This document shows positions 8,612-18,514 of a stretch of 64,000 nucleotides of DNA, in pieces. A model generated the notes under the pieces. The model did no database searches and was not told the DNA's origin. It was given only the letters and a program-made list of their open reading frames with translations. A program made the position numbers and the translations under genes. Position 1 is the stretch's first letter. Every line of letters starts with the position of its first letter. Location: positions 124,001-188,000 of the forward strand of contig NZ_WMJZ01000001.1 of NCBI RefSeq assembly GCF_009711095.1, in the 5' to 3' direction. This DNA is from Intestinirhabdus alba (GTDB lineage: Bacteria > Pseudomonadota > Gammaproteobacteria > Enterobacterales > Enterobacteriaceae).

Positions 8612-9700
8612 TTACCGCCGGGCCTTCAGCCAGTCGGCGACCGCCTGCCAGTCACCGCGAAAGACGATTTTCGCCGCCTTCTTTTCCAGCTGATAGCGAT
8701 ACATCGGATCGTAATATTCGTTCAGCAGCGGCGTCAGCCAGGCGAGATGCCCCCCGGTGGTGCCGCTGGCCCGCTGCGTCCGTAGCGCGACCTCCAGCAG
8801 CGCCCTCAGCTCCGCATAGCGCTGTAGCCCCAGACGACGGCGAATGGCGAACAGCCCATGATGCAGATATTCGCTGTACGCCTGCCAGCCCTGCTCCTCG
8901 CCGTAGGCTTGGGTAAAATCGCGGTGCATACGCACAAAATATTCGTCGTTCAGCCGCTCAAGGCGCAGAGCAAACGGATCTTCCACGACGGCGACCGGGG
9001 CCTGCGCCATCCGTTCGCGCAGGCACTCGGGCAGGTGGTTGGCGCCGATCGCCCGGCTTTCGTCCTCCAGCACCCACAGGCGCAGATCCTGTCGCGCGTC
9101 GGTTTTGAGCAGCTCCGCGGCGAGCTGGTTCTCAAAGCTGGCCTGGCTCAGCTGAGGCTCCACCGTGCGGCCAAAGGAGGAGCCGCGATGGCGCGCCAGC
9201 CCTTCCAGATCCACGCCGTTCGGCTGCCTGCGCACCAGCTGGGTTTTCCCGCTGCCGGTGCAGCCGCCGATGAGCACGATGGGTTTTTGCACCAGCGCTT
9301 CGGTGGCCTGAATCGCCGCCTGACGCAGCGCCTTATAGCCGCCACTGACCAGCGGAAAGGGCGTGCCCGCCTCCGCCAGCCACCGCTGAACGATATGCGA
9401 GCGCAGACCGCCGCGCGCGCAGCACAAATAGCCCTGCGGATGCGCCTGGCAGGCGCGTAGCCAGGCGTCGAGCCGCCGCTGGCGGATCTCACCGCTGACC
9501 AGCCGGTGACCCAGCGCCAGCGCGGCGTCGGAACCCTGACGCTTATAGCAGGTGCCGACGGCGGCGCGCTCGTCGTCGTTCATCAGGGGCAGGTTGATTG
9601 CGCCCGGCATCGCGCCCTGCTGAAATTCAACCGGGGCGCGCACGTCAATTAATGGAATACCGGCGGTAAGAATGGCGCGATAGTCCGTACCATCGTTCAT
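8612..9700 (-). CDS. selU: tRNA 2-selenouridine synthase SelU (MnmH)
   Basis: A 362-residue protein, near the E. coli length of 364. It converts 2-thiouridine at wobble position 34 of Lys, Glu and Gln tRNAs to 2-selenouridine, by way of a geranylated intermediate and with selenophosphate as donor. The N-terminal rhodanese domain carries the catalytic Cys in the loop [10 protein letters not shown] (about residue 97). A P-loop GGCTGSGKT (about 145-153) starts the second domain. It is a single gene facing the porin terminator. Its presence implies a selenophosphate synthetase elsewhere in the genome. Confidence 0.95.
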   Translation of the reverse strand: MNDGTDYRAILTAGIPLIDVRAPVEFQQGAMPGAINLPLMNDDERAAVGTCYKRQGSDAALALGHRLVSGEIRQRRLDAWLRACQAHPQGYLCCARGGLRSHIVQRWLAEAGTPFPLVSGGYKALRQAAIQATEALVQKPIVLIGGCTGSGKTQLVRRQPNGVDLEGLARHRGSSFGRTVEPQLSQASFENQLAAELLKTDARQDLRLWVLEDESRAIGANHLPECLRERMAQAPVAVVEDPFALRLERLNDEYFVRMHRDFTQAYGEEQGWQAYSEYLHHGLFAIRRRLGLQRYAELRALLEVALRTQRASGTTGGHLAWLTPLLNEYYDPMYRYQLEKKAAKIVFRGDWQAVADWLKARR

Positions 9701-9798
9701 GTGAAATCCTGAAAAAAAGAAACGGCAATGGGCGGGATTTTACGCGCTGAAGGCGGGGCCGGGGAAGGGATAAGATCCTTTCTCCGGCGTTTTCTCTT

Positions 9799-10866
9799 TT
9801 ATTTAAACTGGCTTTGCGCCCAGAGGATGCCGCTGGCGTACTCCGGCGGCAATAGCGGGGAGAGTGCCTCCAGCGTGGCGTTGAGGCGGTCGGGGTCGGG
9901 GTCGGTCAGGTTCAGATGTCCCACCTTGCGGCCAGGACGCACCGCTTTGTCGTACCAGTGCAGATGCACCAGCGGCAGCTTCAGCCAGGCGTAGTTCAGC
10001 GCGCTGCCGATCAGGTTGACCATCACCGATGGGCCGTACACCACCGGCGCGGGCAGCGGCAGGCCGGTAATCGCCCGCAGATGCAGCTCAAACTGGCTGA
10101 TGCTGGCACCGTTCTGAGTCCAGTGGCCGCTGTTGTGCACCCGCGGGGCCAGCTCGTTGATCAGCAGCCCCTGGGGCGTGATGAAGCACTCCATCGCCAT
10201 CACGCCAACGTAGTTCAACGCCTGCATAATCGTCGAGAGCATGGCTTCCGCCTGGGCCTGCAGCGTCGCGCTGGCCTGCGGAAAGGCGACGCTGGCGCGC
10301 AGAATGCCATCCTGATGCAGATTGCGGGTCAGGGGATAGAACACCGTATCGCCGTCATGAGTACGAGCGCCGACCAGCGAGACTTCGCCGGAGAAGTGAA
10401 TTCCCTGCTCAACGATGCACTCGCCGTAGCACGCTTCGGGAAGCTGGTCGACGTCGTCGGCGCGCAGACGCCACTGGCCGCGACCGTCATAGCCGCCTAC
10501 CCGACGCTTGACGATCGCCAGCTCGCCCAGACGCTCAAAAACGCCCGGCCATTCGCTTTTCTCCGCCAGCAGTTGCCACGGCGCGGTGGCCAGGCCAAGC
10601 CGGTCGAACAGCTGCTTTTGGGTCAGGCGGTCGGCGATAATCGGAAAAACGTCGCGGTTGACGAACGACGGATGGCGCGCCAGTTCGTGGGTTAGCGCGG
10701 TTTCTGGCCAGCGCTCAATCTCGGCGGTGATCACGCTTTGCTGAAAGGGCACGGCGACGGGATCGGCGTCGAGGCCCACCGGCCAGACGGCGATGCCCAG
10801 CGGCTCGCCGGCCTGGCGCAGCATCCGGCCCAGCTGGCCGTTACCGAGTACGCAGACCTGTCTCAT
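9799..10866 (-). CDS. purK: N5-carboxyaminoimidazole ribonucleotide synthetase PurK
   Basis: A 355-residue ATP-grasp enzyme, same length as E. coli PurK. It converts AIR, bicarbonate and ATP to N5-CAIR in purine synthesis. It begins [15 protein letters not shown] (dinucleotide-fold glycine loop) and shows the ATP-grasp block [13 protein letters not shown] and the metal-ligand region ECF...[13 protein letters not shown]. The ATG overlaps the purE stop by 4 bases. It is transcribed from the PurR-controlled purE promoter. Confidence 0.97.
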   Translation of the reverse strand: MRQVCVLGNGQLGRMLRQAGEPLGIAVWPVGLDADPVAVPFQQSVITAEIERWPETALTHELARHPSFVNRDVFPIIADRLTQKQLFDRLGLATAPWQLLAEKSEWPGVFERLGELAIVKRRVGGYDGRGQWRLRADDVDQLPEACYGECIVEQGIHFSGEVSLVGARTHDGDTVFYPLTRNLHQDGILRASVAFPQASATLQAQAEAMLSTIMQALNYVGVMAMECFITPQGLLINELAPRVHNSGHWTQNGASISQFELHLRAITGLPLPAPVVYGPSVMVNLIGSALNYAWLKLPLVHLHWYDKAVRPGRKVGHLNLTDPDPDRLNATLEALSPLLPPEYASGILWAQSQFK

Positions 10867-11372
10867 GCCGCACCTCGCGGGTCCGGGTGGTTCAACACCT
10901 CGTCCGTCTGCGCCCGACGCCAGTCGGCCAGGCGCTGGCGCAGCGCGTCGTCATGGATCGCCAGAATTTGCGCCGCCAGCAGCGCCGCGTTGGCCGCGCC
11001 CGCTTTGCCAATTGCCAGCGTGCCGACCGGAATACCGCGCGGCATCTGCACGATGGAGTACAGGCTGTCTACGCCGGCGAGCGCCGCGCTCTGCACCGGA
11101 ACGCCCAGCACGGGCACCAGCGTTTTGGCTGCAATCATTCCCGGCAGATGCGCCGCGCCGCCCGCGCCGGCGATAATGACCTGATAGCCGTTTTCTGCAG
11201 CGCCTTCGGCAAAGCTGAACAGCCTATCGGGGGTTCGGTGGGCGGAAACCACTTCAACATGATGCGGGACGTTCAGCATCCCGAAAATTTCGGCGGCAAA
11301 CTGCATGGTAGCCCAGTCGCTTTTGGACCCCATCACGATGGCGACACGCGCCGGATTATTGCGGGAAGACAT
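10863..11372 (-). CDS. purE: N5-CAIR mutase PurE
   Basis: 169 residues, the E. coli length, from the ATG at 11372 ([10 protein letters not shown]). An in-frame extension to 11444 exists but would run into the PurR operator. It moves the carboxyl group of N5-CAIR to give CAIR. It shows the class I PurE signature MGSKSDW, the active-site His in SAHRTP and the loop [17 protein letters not shown] stands 11 bases before the start. It is the first gene of the purEK operon. Confidence 0.97.
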   Translation of the reverse strand: MSSRNNPARVAIVMGSKSDWATMQFAAEIFGMLNVPHHVEVVSAHRTPDRLFSFAEGAAENGYQVIIAGAGGAAHLPGMIAAKTLVPVLGVPVQSAALAGVDSLYSIVQMPRGIPVGTLAIGKAGAANAALLAAQILAIHDDALRQRLADWRRAQTDEVLNHPDPRGAA

Positions 11373-11442
11373 GCGTCTGAAAACTCCTGTGGTGCACAAC
11401 TCTCGGCTTTTGAGGGCACAGAGAATAGCACGGAAAAACGGC

Positions 11443-11458
11443 AAGGAAAACGGTTGCG
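11443..11458 (-). promoter_or_regulatory. PurR operator of purEK
   Basis: The minus strand reads CGCAACCGTTTTCCTT, which as I recall matches the E. coli purE operator and fits the PurR consensus (ACGCAAACGTTTTCNT). It lies about 70 bases upstream of the purE ATG. A TATTCT sequence at about 11422-11427 (minus) could be the -10 element just downstream. PurR with hypoxanthine or guanine would repress here. Confidence 0.88.
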
Positions 11459-11578
11459 CGGCAGGAGGCGCTGCTTTCGGCGGCCGTTAGCCGGGCGCTG
11501 CAGGGGGCGGCTAACAAAGCGCGGGCGCGTCGGGACTGCCGTTTGCGCTATGGGAGGCGGGTGGGTGAAAAAACGGGG

Positions 11579-12301
11579 TTAAAACGGGAAATGCACCAGC
11601 TCAACGCCGTCAGGCGTCACCCTGACCACGGAGCCTTCGCTATGCCAGGCTCCCAGCACCACCCGCCGGGCCGGCTGTCCGTTTGCCGTCAGCTCATGGA
11701 CGGCGGGACGATGGGTATGGCCGTGGATCAGCCACTGCACCCGGTGACGCTCCATCTCAGCCGTTACGGTCTGCGGATTCACGTCCATCATCGCCAGCGA
11801 TTTGCTGCCGTTGGCCGCTTTACTGCCGGCGCGCATTCTGGCGGCGATGCGGCGGCGAATAACCAGCGGCAGGGCGAGAAAGAGCCTCTGTAGCCAGGGC
11901 TGGTGCACTCTGGCGCGAAACGCCTGATAGCCCGCGTCGTCGGTGCAGAGGGTGTCGCCGTGCATGATGAGCACCCGGCGGCCGTCCAGTTCGAGCACTT
12001 TCTCCTGGGGGAGCAGCGTCATGCCGCTTTCACGGGCAAAGCGTTTGCCGAGCAGGAAATCGCGGTTGCCGTGGAGAAAGAAGCAGGGGACGCCGGAATC
12101 AACCACCGCTTTAATGGCGGCAGCCATTTCGCGGTGCAGCGGATTGGGATCGTCATCGCCGATCCAGGCTTCAAACAGATCGCCCAGGATATACAGCGCG
12201 TCGGCCCGACGCGCTTCACCCGCTAAAAAACGCAGAAAACCGGCGGTAATCGCCGGTTCTTCCGTTTGCAGATGCAGATCTGCGATAAACAGCGTGGTCA
12301 C
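11579..12301 (-). CDS. lpxH: UDP-2,3-diacylglucosamine pyrophosphatase LpxH
   Basis: 240 residues, the E. coli length. A calcineurin-type metallophosphoesterase of lipid A synthesis that splits UDP-2,3-diacylglucosamine to lipid X and UMP at the inner face of the membrane. It shows the metal-binding blocks [21 protein letters not shown] and GHTHRP. It lies 2 bases after ppiB on the same strand, forming a ppiB-lpxH operon as in E. coli. Confidence 0.97.
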   Translation of the reverse strand: MTTLFIADLHLQTEEPAITAGFLRFLAGEARRADALYILGDLFEAWIGDDDPNPLHREMAAAIKAVVDSGVPCFFLHGNRDFLLGKRFARESGMTLLPQEKVLELDGRRVLIMHGDTLCTDDAGYQAFRARVHQPWLQRLFLALPLVIRRRIAARMRAGSKAANGSKSLAMMDVNPQTVTAEMERHRVQWLIHGHTHRPAVHELTANGQPARRVVLGAWHSEGSVVRVTPDGVELVHFPF

Positions 12302-12303
12302 GA

Positions 12304-12798
12304 TTACTCGCTGACGGTAACGTTTTCAACAATCACGTCTTCTTTGGGGACGTCCTGGTGCATGCCGCTGCGGCCGGTGGCCACGGCTTTGATTTTGTCG
12401 ACGACGTCCATGCCTTCAACCACTTCAGCAAAGACGCAGTAGCCCCAGCCCTGCAGGCTTTCGCCGGAGAAGTTCAGGAAGTCGTTGTCGACGACGTTAA
12501 TAAAAAACTGCGCGGTGGCGGAGTGGGGAGCCTGCGTGCGGGCCATCGCCAGGGTGCCGCGGGTGTTTTTCAGACCGTTGTTGGCTTCGTTTTTGATTGC
12601 TTCTTTGGTGGCTTTCTGCTTCATGCCCGGCTCGAAGCCGCCGCCCTGAATCATAAAGCCGTTAATCACACGGTGGAAAATGGTGTTGTTATAGAAACCT
12701 TCGCGGCAGTAGTCCAGGAAGTTTTTGACTGTTTCCGGCGCTTTGTCATCAAAGGTTTTGATTACGATATCGCCGTGATTAGTGTGGAAAGTAACCAT
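12304..12798 (-). CDS. ppiB: cytoplasmic peptidyl-prolyl isomerase B (cyclophilin)
   Basis: 164 residues from [10 protein letters not shown], the E. coli length; the longer open frame upstream is promoter DNA. A cyclophilin fold with the catalytic Arg in [14 protein letters not shown] and the pocket residues SATAQFFIN. No signal peptide, so it is cytoplasmic. It accelerates proline isomerisation during folding. The leader between 12799 and 12900 contains a small hairpin (GACCCA/TGGGTC at 12831-12846). TATGCTATAAC on the minus strand near 12860 is a plausible -10 region. Confidence 0.96.
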   Translation of the reverse strand: MVTFHTNHGDIVIKTFDDKAPETVKNFLDYCREGFYNNTIFHRVINGFMIQGGGFEPGMKQKATKEAIKNEANNGLKNTRGTLAMARTQAPHSATAQFFINVVDNDFLNFSGESLQGWGYCVFAEVVEGMDVVDKIKAVATGRSGMHQDVPKEDVIVENVTVSE

Positions 12799-12901
12799 TT
12801 TTGCATCCTGTTCCGATAGTGTGGTGCTTCGACCCAACGCTGGGTCACAATAAGGGTGTGTTATAGCATAACCGCCGCAGGCGATCACCCTGGAAAGTGT
12901 G

Positions 12902-12930
12902 CTGCTTCCTGGGCTGATTATGGGTATTAT
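12902..12930 (+). promoter_or_regulatory. probable promoter of cysS
   Basis: A TATTAT -10 element (12925-12930) with a weak CTGCTT -35 (12902-12907) at 17-base spacing, 42 bases upstream of the cysS start. Divergent from the ppiB promoter. Confidence 0.5.
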
Positions 12931-12971
12931 ACGCTCTTCAATATTCTCACACGCCCACACGGAATCTTCTG

Positions 12972-14357
12972 ATGTTAAAAATCTTTAATACACTGACGCG
13001 CCAAAAAGAGGAATTCAAACCCATTCATGCCGGGGAAGTCGGCATGTACGTGTGTGGTATCACCGTTTACGATCTCTGTCATATCGGCCATGGGCGTACC
13101 TTCGTGGCCTTTGACGTGGTAACGCGCTACCTGCGCTTCCTCGGCTATAAGCTGAAATATGTGCGCAACATTACCGATATTGACGATAAAATTATTAAGC
13201 GCGCCAGGGAAAACGGCGAAAGTTTCGTTGCCCTCGTCGATCGCATGATCGCCGAGATGCATAGCGATTTTGACGCGCTGAATATCCTGCGTCCGGACGT
13301 CGAGCCGCGCGCAACCCACCACATCGACGAAATCATTGACATTACCGCCCGGCTGATCGCCAAAGGCCATGCCTATATCGCGGACAACGGCGACGTAATG
13401 TTCGATGTCCCCACCGACCCGCACTATGGCCAGCTGTCGCGTCAGGATCTGGAGCAGCTGCAGGCCGGTGCCCGCGTCGACGTGGTCGAGGTGAAGCGTA
13501 ACCCGATGGACTTCGTGCTGTGGAAAATGTCGAAAGAGGGCGAACCGAGCTGGCCGTCGCCCTGGGGGGCCGGGCGTCCGGGCTGGCATATTGAGTGTTC
13601 GGCCATGAACGGCAAGCAGCTGGGCCACCACTTCGATATCCACGGCGGCGGTTCGGATCTGATGTTCCCGCATCATGAAAACGAAATCGCCCAGTCCACC
13701 TGCGCCCACGACGGCAAGTATGTTAACTACTGGATGCACTCCGGCATGGTGATGGTGGATCGCGAAAAGATGTCCAAATCGCTGGGCAACTTTTTTACCG
13801 TGCGCGACGTGCTGAAGTTCTACGACGCGGAAACCATCCGCTACTTCCTGATGTCCGGCCACTATCGCAGCCAGCTCAACTACAGCGAAGAGAACCTGAA
13901 GCAGGCGCGCGCGGCGCTGGAGCGCCTTTACACCGCTCTGCGCGGCACCGACAGGGCGGCAGCTCCGGCAGGCGGCGAGGCCTTCGAAGCGCGCTTTATT
14001 GAGGCCATGGACGACGACTTCAACACGCCGGAAGCCTACTCCGTGCTGTTTGACATGGCGCGCGAGGTCAACCGCCTGAAAAGCGAAGACGGGGCCGCGG
14101 CAGACGCCATGGCGGCGCATCTGCGGAAAATTGCCGGGGTGCTGGGCCTGCTGGAGCAGGAGCCGGATGCGTTCCTGCAGAGCGGGGCGCAGGCCGATGG
14201 TGATGAGACGGCGGAAATTGAAGCGTTAATCCACGCGCGGCTGGAGGCCCGTAAGGCCAAAGACTGGGCGGCGGCGGACGTGGCCCGCGATCGGCTGAAT
14301 GAAATGGGCATTGTGCTGGAAGATGGCCCGCAGGGAACCACCTGGCGACGTAAATAA
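12972..14357 (+). CDS. cysS: cysteinyl-tRNA synthetase
   Basis: 461 residues, the E. coli length. A class I synthetase that charges tRNA-Cys in the cytoplasm. It shows HIGH as HIGHG after C28, a zinc-binding Cys in WHIECSAM and His/Glu in HHENEIAQS, and KMSKS as [11 protein letters not shown]. The C-terminal helical anticodon domain covers about 320-461. Single gene with its own promoter. A GC-rich hairpin without a U-run follows at about 14371-14398. Confidence 0.98.
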   Translation: MLKIFNTLTRQKEEFKPIHAGEVGMYVCGITVYDLCHIGHGRTFVAFDVVTRYLRFLGYKLKYVRNITDIDDKIIKRARENGESFVALVDRMIAEMHSDFDALNILRPDVEPRATHHIDEIIDITARLIAKGHAYIADNGDVMFDVPTDPHYGQLSRQDLEQLQAGARVDVVEVKRNPMDFVLWKMSKEGEPSWPSPWGAGRPGWHIECSAMNGKQLGHHFDIHGGGSDLMFPHHENEIAQSTCAHDGKYVNYWMHSGMVMVDREKMSKSLGNFFTVRDVLKFYDAETIRYFLMSGHYRSQLNYSEENLKQARAALERLYTALRGTDRAAAPAGGEAFEARFIEAMDDDFNTPEAYSVLFDMAREVNRLKSEDGAAADAMAAHLRKIAGVLGLLEQEPDAFLQSGAQADGDETAEIEALIHARLEARKAKDWAAADVARDRLNEMGIVLEDGPQGTTWRRK

Positions 14358-14529
14358 GCGCCTTTGCGCCGGGCGGCGACCGCGGCCGCCGTCCGGCAGG
14401 GCTGGGGCCATTCAGATCCGCTGCCGCGTTACTCGCCGTGCATCTGGAATAACCAAATATTACGGCTCGCGCCTTGCCCCGGACCTGAATGACCGCCGGC
14501 GACGCTCACGAACGGTTAAGGGACACAGC

Positions 14530-15054
14530 CTAATGCTTTCTGTACCACCACAGCACCACCATCAGCGCCGCTCCCGGCAGCCATACCCATATTAGCTCTG
14601 ATATAATCACCTGGTGCCCGTAGGGCGTGGCATAGCGCGACAGGGCGAACGGTGCGACCTTAATCACCTGCCACGGCGCGAAGAAGCGCTCGTCCGACCA
14701 GGGCCAGAGCCATCCCACGCCTTTTCCGCCGGTGGTCACCGAGTCCAGCAGGCTGTGCGACAGCAGCGAAACCGTCAGAAACAGCCAGCAGCGAACCCGC
14801 CCCGCCCGGAACCATCGTCGGCCGACGGCCACGCAGAGCAGCGGCACCGCAAAGGCGAACAGCAGCGAGTGAGTGAACCCGCGGTGGCCAAACGCATTGC
14901 CGTAGGCCACGCCAAACTTAAAGGCCAGCACGTCGGCGTCCGGCAGCATGGCGAGAACAAGCCCGGCAAACAGCAGGCGAGGGGGAATAGCTTTCAGACC
15001 GGCACCCAGCCCCAGGCAGAGGGGGACGGCGGCGTGCGTCACGATAGTTGGCAT
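14530..15054 (-). CDS. ybcI: inner-membrane protein YbcI (DUF457, LexA-regulated YdjM family)
   Basis: 174 residues, within one residue of E. coli YbcI. Membrane protein with about four hydrophobic segments and conserved His/Asp blocks (THAAVPL, PDADVL, GHRGFTHS, LSHSLLDS) that look like a metal-hydrolase site. Its relative YdjM is part of the SOS response. Function is not established. About 170 bases separate it from the cysS stop and hold nothing but a GC hairpin. Confidence 0.9.
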   Translation of the reverse strand: MPTIVTHAAVPLCLGLGAGLKAIPPRLLFAGLVLAMLPDADVLAFKFGVAYGNAFGHRGFTHSLLFAFAVPLLCVAVGRRWFRAGRVRCWLFLTVSLLSHSLLDSVTTGGKGVGWLWPWSDERFFAPWQVIKVAPFALSRYATPYGHQVIISELIWVWLPGAALMVVLWWYRKH

Positions 15055-15124
15055 AGCGATCGCTCTGGTGAAAAAAACGCCATGCTATCAGGCTATGAGG
15101 GGAACGCGAAGAGGTTGAAAATCT

Positions 15125-15151
15125 GAAAAACCGGCGCGCGGGGCGCGCCGG
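15125..15151 (-). terminator. intrinsic terminator of folD-ybcJ
   Basis: A 9-bp perfect stem (CCGGCGCGC / GCGCGCCGG, 3-base loop) followed on the minus strand by TTTTTC, 9 bases past the ybcJ stop. Confidence 0.9.
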
Positions 15152-15159
15152 AATGGCGA

Positions 15160-15372
15160 TCAGGCGGTAACCGCGATCTGCCGGCCTGCAAAGCTGACGG
15201 TCTGCCCGGCCACAATCTTACAGCGCTTGCGGGTTTCCACCGCGCCGTCAACTTTTACTAACCCCTCGGCGATGACCGTTTTCGCCTGCGCGCCGCTTTC
15301 GCTCCAGCCCTCCAGCTTGAGTAAGTCGCACAGCTCTACGTGCGGGTGCCGGCCTAAAGAAAATGTTGCCAT
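15160..15372 (-). CDS. ybcJ: S4-like RNA-binding protein YbcJ
   Basis: 70 residues from MATFSLGRHP, the E. coli length. A minimal alpha-L/S4 RNA-binding fold (CDLLKLEGW...VKVDGAVETRKRCKI). It starts one base after the folD stop (TAACATG), so it is translationally coupled to folD. RNA target unknown. Confidence 0.93.
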   Translation of the reverse strand: MATFSLGRHPHVELCDLLKLEGWSESGAQAKTVIAEGLVKVDGAVETRKRCKIVAGQTVSFAGRQIAVTA

Positions 15373-15373
15373 G

Positions 15374-16240
15374 TTATGCCTCTTGCGGATCGTGATATTC
15401 AACGCACGCCTGCAGCGTGTTTTCAATGAGCGTGGCGACCGTCATCGGGCCGACGCCGCCGGGCACCGGCGTAATATACGACGCCCGCGCGGCGGCCCCG
15501 GTGAAGTCCACGTCGCCAACCACCCTGCCATTCTCCAGACGGTTGATGCCGACATCAATCACAATAGCGCCTTCTTTGATCCACTCCCCCGGAATAAAGC
15601 CCGGTTTGCCAACGGCGACGACCAGCAGGTCGGCATTTTCCACGTGGCGACGTAAATCTTTAGTAAAACGATGGGTGACGGTGGTGGTGCAGCCCGCCAG
15701 CAGCAGCTCCATGCTCATCGGGCGGCCAACGATATTGGATGCGCCGATCACCACGGCGTTAAGGCCGTAGGTGTCAATGTGATAACGCTCCAGCAGGGTC
15801 ACAATACCGCGCGGCGTGCAGGGGCGCAGGCACGGCGCGCGCTGGCACAGGCGGCCGACGTTATAAGGGTGGAAACCGTCCACGTCTTTATCCGGCGCGA
15901 TGCGCTCCAGTATCTTAACGTTATCGATTCCCGCGGGCAGCGGCAGCTGCACCAGGATACCGTCAATGGCACTGTCCGCGTTGAGGGTATCAATAAGCTG
16001 AAGCAGTTCGGCTTCACCGGTGGTTTCCGGCAGATCGTACGCGCGGGAGACGAATCCTACCTCTTCACAGGCTTTGCGTTTGCTCGCAACATAAATCTGC
16101 GAGGCGGGGTTGCTGCCTACCAGCACAACCGCCAGCCCCGGTGCCCGAAGCCCGGCCGCCGCGCGTGCCTGAACTTTTTGCGCAACCTCAGCGCGCACCT
16201 GCTGCGCAATCGTTTTACCATCAATAATTTTTGCTGCCAT
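15374..16240 (-). CDS. folD: methylenetetrahydrofolate dehydrogenase/cyclohydrolase FolD
   Basis: 288 residues, the E. coli length. A bifunctional NADP-dependent enzyme converting 5,10-methylene-THF to 10-formyl-THF. It shows the [10 protein letters not shown] block with the catalytic Lys, GILVQLPLP, the CTPRG loop and the Rossmann segment [10 protein letters not shown]. Cytoplasmic, housekeeping one-carbon metabolism. It leads the folD-ybcJ operon. The upstream 260 bases to the tRNA promoter have no gene. Confidence 0.97.
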   Translation of the reverse strand: MAAKIIDGKTIAQQVRAEVAQKVQARAAAGLRAPGLAVVLVGSNPASQIYVASKRKACEEVGFVSRAYDLPETTGEAELLQLIDTLNADSAIDGILVQLPLPAGIDNVKILERIAPDKDVDGFHPYNVGRLCQRAPCLRPCTPRGIVTLLERYHIDTYGLNAVVIGASNIVGRPMSMELLLAGCTTTVTHRFTKDLRRHVENADLLVVAVGKPGFIPGEWIKEGAIVIDVGINRLENGRVVGDVDFTGAAARASYITPVPGGVGPMTVATLIENTLQACVEYHDPQEA

Positions 16241-16537
16241 CAGAGAGAGGATTCCATCTGTTACACAATGTTGAAGGGGAGGTAACTATTTTGTCAGAAG
16301 TCAGGCGGGTTGTCAGTCTTCGCCTGCGGAGGCGCGCGGGAAAGGGGCATGAAACGATACGGGGTGAGGGGAGATAACCCGACCTCTGGCGTGATGTGGA
16401 GGGGAGCGGGGCAGAGGGGGCCAGCGGCGAGCGTGGCTTCTGTCCGGCCCCGGCGTACGTTGGAAACGATACATATACGCGCGCCGCCTGCACGGCGGGC
16501 ATAATGCTCATAACTCAGGCAGTTGAGCCAAAAGCCA

Positions 16538-16565
16538 TTGACTCGCAAAGCGGTCAACGTATAAT
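16538..16565 (+). promoter_or_regulatory. promoter of the tRNA-Arg gene
   Basis: TTGACT (16538-16543) and TATAAT (16560-16565) at 16-base spacing, 37 bases before the tRNA. A near-consensus sigma-70 promoter, typical of stable RNA genes. Confidence 0.85.
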
Positions 16566-16602
16566 TTCGCCCTGTTTTACCTTCGCACGTCTCTTCTCCC
16601 GT

Positions 16603-16679
<77 letters not shown>

Positions 16680-17102
16680 TTTAAATCCACGGGTTAACCT
16701 TTTTCTCCTGCCTCTGATTTTTCTTTGCGGAACATATTTGGGACATCATTGGCAAAAATCGAGTCATTTTGCTTTGCGCGCCCGGTTATAAAAAGAGGCC
16801 ACAGATCTGAAGCTCAGGTATGGCATGGTTACCGAATGGCAAAGTCAGCTGCGCAGAAGCGGGCCGGTGAGATTTGAATATAATAAACGCGGGTGAAATA
16901 TTGGCGTCATTAATCCATCAGGACGTTTGTGCCGGATATAGCCTGCAGAGGCCGTGTGCCTTAACCAATGGCGCGAATATATAAAACATTCAGGCACCCT
17001 GTTTTCGCACTATGTCAGCGATCTTCCCGCGTTCCCGGCCTGGCCTTAGAAAATAAACCGCGGGAAGCGCTGTACCTGTATTTCGTTCTGCGGGCGGCGG
17101 CC
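16680..17102 (+). other. gene-free stretch just downstream of argU
   Basis: About 420 bases without a credible gene. A T-rich tract (about 16700-16707) can end the tRNA transcript. A TTTGGGACATCATTGG sequence at about 16738-16753 resembles repeats often seen beside tRNA-integrated islands, but no integrase or second attachment site is seen. Confidence 0.5.
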
Positions 17103-17136
17103 GGAAATAACGCCCGGCAGTCCGGGCGTTATTTCC
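17103..17136 (-). terminator. terminator of the binding protein/di-haem operon
   Basis: A perfect 15-bp inverted repeat (17103-17117 with 17122-17136, loop CAGT). The GC core CGCCCGG/CCGGGCG is followed by TTATTTCC on both strands, so it can work in either direction. It lies just past the oxidoreductase stop at 17144. Confidence 0.65.
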
Positions 17137-17143
17137 GCGTGGG

Positions 17144-18514
17144 CTAAAGCGACTGCAAAAACTGAATAATCGCCTGCCGGTCCGCCTTGCTGAGATTTTC
17201 AAAGCGCTCCCGGGCATCCTGCGCTTCGCCATCGTGCCACAGAATGGCCTCAAGCGGGTTGCGGGCCCGGCCATCGTGCAGCAGGGTAGTATGTTCGTTA
17301 ATTTTTTCCAGCAGCCCCATTCCCCACAGAGGCGGCGTGCGCCACTGGCGTCCGCTGGCAATACCGTCAGGCCGCCCGTCAGCCAGCCCTTCGCCCATGT
17401 CATGGAGCAGAAGGTCGGTGTAAGGATGCACCGTCTGCCCGCTGAGGGCCGGAAATTCCGGAAAATTACCGGTTTTTAATTCCGACCGGTGACAGCTGGC
17501 GCAGCCCGTTTCTGTGAACAATTTTTCACCGTGCCGTACTTCTGGCGCATCCTGGTTACGCCGGGCGGGAACGGCCAGCGCGTAATGATACAGAACCATG
17601 CTGTCGAGGGTTTCGCGACTTAGCTCAGGATGGGTATCATTTTTCTGCATTACGCAGGCGGTCTGCGCCGGCGGGCAGTTAGGCTCCGGAAACAGCGGCG
17701 TTGTGATCCCCATATCCCCGGCCAGCGCGGCGGCAATCTGCTGGCGCACCGTTGGTTGATTCGCTTTCCAGCCGAATCGCCCCACAACGCTGCGCCTGCT
17801 GGTCACGTCCCAGACGCGATTTGCCGTACCGGTCACGCCGCGGTTCTCCCGCCTCTGTTCGTCGGCAATAGCCATAATGTCGCTTTCGGGCACCGCTTCC
17901 AGCAGGCCAAGGCCGTACATCGCGCTGGCAACCCGGGGTGAGGCCATCACCGCGTCGTCCAGTGGGCCACAGGCAAGGTTATGAAAAGTAATTTCAGGCC
18001 GACGAAGTTCAATTTTTTCTCCGTCCGGCAGCGTTTTGTACAGGCTAATCCACTGGATACGCGCTTCGCCCTCGCCGGGGACGCCGGGCACGCCAAATTC
18101 ATTGAGCTGGTCGCCATAGACAGGCTCGTGTCGCGGCCCGCCGTGGCGATCCAGCCCGGGTACGAAAAGGCGGACCAGCATACTCCTCATCGGTTCGCCA
18201 AAGACCTCCGGCGGTTGCCCCCGCCCGTTATGGGGATGGCAGGAGATACAGGAAGGGCGGTTATAGGTCGGCCCCAGCCCTGCTACCGCAGGGTTTAAAG
18301 AGGGTGAGACAACCCAGGTCTGGCGGACGAAGCTGCGCCCGGCGCTCACCAGGGTTTGCTGATGTTTTTCCAGCTTGCTCCAGACAATCTCTTCATAGGC
18401 CGCGCGATCCTGGCGGAGAGTGGTAAAATCACCGCCGGCTCTGGCAGGGGCCGTTGCGGACCAGCTTTGCCCTACGCCGCCGATGCAGATCAGTAAACAG
18501 ACAATTTTTTTCAT
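17144..18514 (-). CDS. periplasmic di-haem oxidoreductase (DHOR / COG3488 type)
   Basis: 456 residues with a signal peptide (MKKIVCLLICIGGVGQSWSA). Two c-type haem sites are visible: CISCH at 89-93 and CASCH at 338-342. The protein fits the family called di-haem oxidoreductase / putative thiol oxidoreductase, usually 450-500 residues, found with iron-regulated periplasmic proteins in other bacteria. The reaction is not known; peroxidase or thiol oxidation has been suggested for the family. Haem attachment needs the Ccm system. The ATG overlaps the stop of the upstream binding-protein gene by 4 bases. No permease or electron-transfer partner lies nearby. Confidence 0.85.
   Translation of the reverse strand: MKKIVCLLICIGGVGQSWSATAPARAGGDFTTLRQDRAAYEEIVWSKLEKHQQTLVSAGRSFVRQTWVVSPSLNPAVAGLGPTYNRPSCISCHPHNGRGQPPEVFGEPMRSMLVRLFVPGLDRHGGPRHEPVYGDQLNEFGVPGVPGEGEARIQWISLYKTLPDGEKIELRRPEITFHNLACGPLDDAVMASPRVASAMYGLGLLEAVPESDIMAIADEQRRENRGVTGTANRVWDVTSRRSVVGRFGWKANQPTVRQQIAAALAGDMGITTPLFPEPNCPPAQTACVMQKNDTHPELSRETLDSMVLYHYALAVPARRNQDAPEVRHGEKLFTETGCASCHRSELKTGNFPEFPALSGQTVHPYTDLLLHDMGEGLADGRPDGIASGRQWRTPPLWGMGLLEKINEHTTLLHDGRARNPLEAILWHDGEAQDARERFENLSKADRQAIIQFLQSL

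Noticed and set aside
11486-11515. 8-bp inverted repeat GTTAGCCG/CGGCTAAC after lpxH
   Set aside because: Wide loop and no U-run, so a terminator call is not supported.
14371-14398. GC-rich hairpin after cysS as terminator
   Set aside because: Stem is good but no U-run on either strand.
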